From Rhodovibrio salinarum DSM 9154 (GTDB lineage: Bacteria > Pseudomonadota > Alphaproteobacteria > Kiloniellales > Rhodovibrionaceae), in assembly GCF_000515255.1 (NCBI RefSeq), contig NZ_KI911559.1:93500-157499 (forward strand): DNA of 64,000 nucleotides. Reading direction: 5' to 3'. The notes under the pieces are model-generated. The model saw nothing but the letters and a program-made list of their open reading frames with translations, was not told the DNA's origin and did no database searches. Position numbers and translations under genes: made by a program. Shown piece by piece: positions 62,312 through 64,000 of the stretch (position 1 is its first letter; every line of letters starts with the position of its first letter).

Positions 62312-63193
62312 CTAGCTGCGGATCATGGCCATGACCGCTGCAGACACCTCCTTGAGCGCCGCGTTGCGTGTTGCGAAATCCGCTTTCGCGTCCGAAATGA
62401 AGATCGTGACGATCCAAGGGGCCGCGTTCGGCGGCGAGATCAGCGCGATGATATTGCGCGTCTGGCTGCCGCTGCCGGATTTATCGGCAATCACCCAGCC
62501 GTCAGGGGCATGGCTGCGCAGCAACTCCTGGGTCACGGCGCCATGACTCATCCATTCTGCCAGCTGTTCGCGGGAGGCTGGAGTGAGCACATCCCCCAGC
62601 AGAAGCGCACGCATCGTCTCTGCCATAGCGATCGGCGTCGTGGTGTCACGCGGATCGCCTTTCGCGAAGCTGTTCATCTCCGGCTCACGCCGGTCGAGCC
62701 GACTGACCGGATCATCCGCATTCCGGAAAAGTTCCGTGACGACTTCGGGACCCCCCAAGCGGTCGAGCAATAGGTTGCTCGCGGTGTTATCGCTCATGTC
62801 GAGAGCGGCAAGGCAAAGCTGGGTGAGGCTCATGCGATCCCCGACATGCTCCGAGGTTACGGGAGCATAGGAGAGCAGATCGCTCTCGTGGACAGGCAAC
62901 GTCTCAGACAAGGCAAGCTCGCCATCATCGGCCTGCGCGAGGATCGCCCCACAGATCGGCACTTTCGCCGTGCTGTTCATGAGAAAGCGCTCATCTGGAC
63001 GATGGGTCCATGCTTCGCCCGAGCCGGTGTCCACGACAGCAACACCGACCCGCGCGTCGAGGCTTTGCTCGATCTGCGCAACGGTATCGGCCAGCTTCGC
63101 TCGCGGGGTCGCGGCCGAAGCGATCATGTTCATGGACAAGCCAAGGGTGACCCCTGCCGCGACGCGCAACAGGATGGAGGCGGTAAACCGCAT
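62312..63193 (-). CDS. bla: Class A beta-lactamase
   Basis: The ATG at 63191-63193, preceded by AAAAGGAC, gives 293 residues with a signal peptide (MRFTASILLRVAAGVTLGLSMNMIASA). Class A active-site elements are all present: Ser74-x-x-Lys77 (MNSTAKVP, Ambler 70-73), Ser134-Asp135-Asn136 (SDN loop), Glu170-x3-Asn174 (REPEMN, Ambler 166-170) and Lys238-Ser239-Gly240 (ADKSGSGS, Ambler 234-236). The last is KSG rather than the usual KTG. Segments DTTTPIAMAETMRALLLG and LLRSHAPDGWVIADKSG resemble CARB/PSE carbenicillinases, although those have Arg at 234. It hydrolyses beta-lactams in the periplasm; spectrum not predictable here. No regulator gene is adjacent. Confidence 0.93.
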   Translation of the reverse strand: MRFTASILLRVAAGVTLGLSMNMIASAATPRAKLADTVAQIEQSLDARVGVAVVDTGSGEAWTHRPDERFLMNSTAKVPICGAILAQADDGELALSETLPVHESDLLSYAPVTSEHVGDRMSLTQLCLAALDMSDNTASNLLLDRLGGPEVVTELFRNADDPVSRLDRREPEMNSFAKGDPRDTTTPIAMAETMRALLLGDVLTPASREQLAEWMSHGAVTQELLRSHAPDGWVIADKSGSGSQTRNIIALISPPNAAPWIVTIFISDAKADFATRNAALKEVSAAVMAMIRS

Positions 63194-63302
63194 ATGTAGG
63201 TCCTTTTCGAAAAGGCGTTGTAGAAGCGCCGATGGCAGGCGCTTACAACATGGGCGTCGACTACGCCTACACCCTGGTTCATGAGGCGCCGGAGCGGACG
63301 TC

Positions 63303-63435
63303 ACATGGCCCGCGGCTCGATCTGGTGCCGGCCTCGCCGCCTTGGAGTGCCGCAAGGCCGAGCTGACGGCACAGCTGGAACAGTCCCCGCACCAGACCTA
63401 ACGTCACGCTGCACCCGAACCTGGCGCAGGTCTAA
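63303..63435 (+). pseudogene. Remnant of a serine site-specific recombinase C-terminus
   Basis: One frame reads AGLAALECRKAELTAQLEQ and then hits a stop (TAA near 63399-63401); immediately after, a shifted frame reads VTLHPNLAQV and stops again. These two pieces match the C-terminal coiled-coil and 'LHPNLAxVYRRKV' tail common in large serine recombinases of alphaproteobacteria (typical form LEARKAELxAxL...LHPNLAEVYR). The rest of the gene is absent. It lies about 100 bp from the 3' end of tRNA-fMet and suggests an old integrated element. The assignment rests on pattern memory. Confidence 0.5.
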
Positions 63436-63493
63436 CGTGCCTCTCCAGGCTTGGGGGCGCGGATCTGGAGCAAAAACGCGGAAATGCGGACAC

Positions 63494-63528
63494 ACAAAAG
63501 ACCCGCAGGAATTTGTTCTTCCTGCGGG
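63494..63528 (-). terminator. Rho-independent terminator of the rRNA operon
   Basis: CCCGCAGGAA (63502-63511) and TTCCTGCGGG (63519-63528) form a perfect 10-bp stem with a seven-base loop. On the minus strand it is followed by U-rich TCTTTTGTG. It lies 11 bp beyond the tRNA-fMet 3' end. Confidence 0.88.
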
Positions 63529-63538
63529 CTTGATAAGC

Positions 63539-63616
<78 letters not shown>

Positions 63617-63686
63617 GCAGTGTTGCGTGTGCCCTTGAGAGGGGTGTTGGGGACCGGGTGACGAGGTGGGGGTTATGCGCTTGAAA

Positions 63687-63804
63687 GACCTGGCGGCGAC
63701 CTACTCTCCCGCATCCATTGATGCAGTACCATCGGCGCTGGCGGGTTTCACGGCCGAGTTCGGAATGGGGTCGGGTGTATCACCGCCGCCATAGCCACCA
63801 GGTC
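63687..63804 (-). rRNA. rrf: 5S ribosomal RNA
   Basis: On the minus strand the ends GACCTGGTGG and CCGCCAGGTC pair as helix I. Internal landmarks are CCCGACCCCATTCCGAACTCGG, CGTGAAACC and GATGGTACTG, then GGGAGAGTAGGTCG. About 118 nt; ends may be off by a few bases. Outside the mature ends, CTTGAA and TTCAAG extend the stem (63680-63686 with 63805-63811), a usual precursor-processing stalk. Confidence 0.96.
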
Positions 63805-63961
63805 GTTCAAGCGCCCGTCCCTTGGGTCCCGCGGGCGCGGGGTGGGGACGGACCCTGGGATGACGTGAGATCGCGTATTTGGGTGCGCTTCTTGAGCGTT
63901 GAGGTTCCGGCTTGTCGCGTCGCGTTGTTGCGGGGTTTGCCGCTGTGCGCGAGGCGAGGTC
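63805..63961 (-). other. 23S-5S spacer of the rRNA operon
   Basis: About 157 bp between the 23S 3' end and 5S. Apart from the TTCAAG processing stalk next to 5S it shows no gene. Confidence 0.7.
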
Positions 63962-64000
63962 CGGGATCAAGCCGATCGAGCGATTAGTACCGGTCAGCTT
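63962..64000 (-). rRNA. rrl: 23S ribosomal RNA, 3' end only
   Basis: On the minus strand the window edge reads AAGCTGACCGGTACTAATCG followed by CTCGATCGGCTTGATC, the conserved 3' terminus of 23S rRNA (GCTNACCGGTACTAAT...GGCTT). The rest of the gene lies beyond the right edge. The exact 3' end is approximate. Confidence 0.93.

Noticed and set aside
63701..63987. Two 89-residue open frames over the 5S region
   Set aside because: They overlap 5S rRNA and the spacer and have no protein character.

Overview
The window is high-GC DNA from an alphaproteobacterium. The evidence is the rRNA operon tail at the right edge (23S 3' end, 5S, then an initiator tRNA-Met on the same strand, an order common in alphaproteobacteria), several TRAP transporters, FCD-type GntR regulators, and genes packed with overlapping ATGA/GTGA starts. 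I cannot name the genus. Most of the window is catabolic and transport gene content; I see no CRISPR array, prophage or obvious defence island.

Layout. (1) 1-3.1 kb: a minus-strand LacI regulator - SMP-30 lactonase - sugar-binding protein operon cut by the left edge, with two palindromic operators before lacI. (2) 3.4-9.0 kb: three translationally coupled WG-repeat proteins; the first two together look like a split version of the third. A small secreted protein follows at 9.5 kb. (3) 10.3-17.8 kb: a hexuronate/sugar-acid locus: gntR-dctP-dctQ-dctM-L-idonate dehydrogenase on the minus strand, divergent from uxuA-uxuB. (4) 17.8-23.7 kb: a FecI/FecR signalling pair, a TonB receptor with a signalling domain and a PepSY membrane protein for iron-chelate uptake, with a probable Fur box and a strong terminator between fecR and the receptor.

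(5) 23.7-52.1 kb: a long amine/amino-acid-type catabolic region. It has an EamA exporter, a flavin/Fe-S demethylase-like enzyme, an aldehyde dehydrogenase, three DAO-fold FAD oxidoreductases, two HAD type II hydrolases, a GNAT, a class III aminotransferase, a GhrA-like reductase, a complete peptide/opine-type ABC importer with a fused double ATPase, Lrp and LysR regulators, HyuA/HyuB (hydantoinase/oxoprolinase) and a [2Fe-2S] + FAD dehydrogenase pair. A complete IS256-family element with 30-bp inverted repeats and an 8-bp target duplication splits this region at 34.5-36.0 kb, just ahead of the ABC importer operon.

(6) 52.1-59.5 kb: a second TRAP transporter with a divergent FCD regulator, then a fumarylacetoacetate-hydrolase-fold enzyme, an SDR, another FCD regulator and a beta-hydroxyacid dehydrogenase. 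Two identical AATGTATACATT palindromes stand before the last two transcription units. The SDR + FAH pair fits the diketo-hydrolase route for 3-deoxy sugar acids. (7) 59.9-64 kb: a fused PabA-PabB aminodeoxychorismate synthase, a class A beta-lactamase, a decayed serine-recombinase tail, then tRNA-fMet, 5S and the 23S end.

A recurrent detail: three binding-protein genes (TRAP 1, ABC, TRAP 2) are each followed by a perfect GC-rich stem-loop before the next transporter gene, probably setting higher expression of the binding protein than of the membrane subunits.
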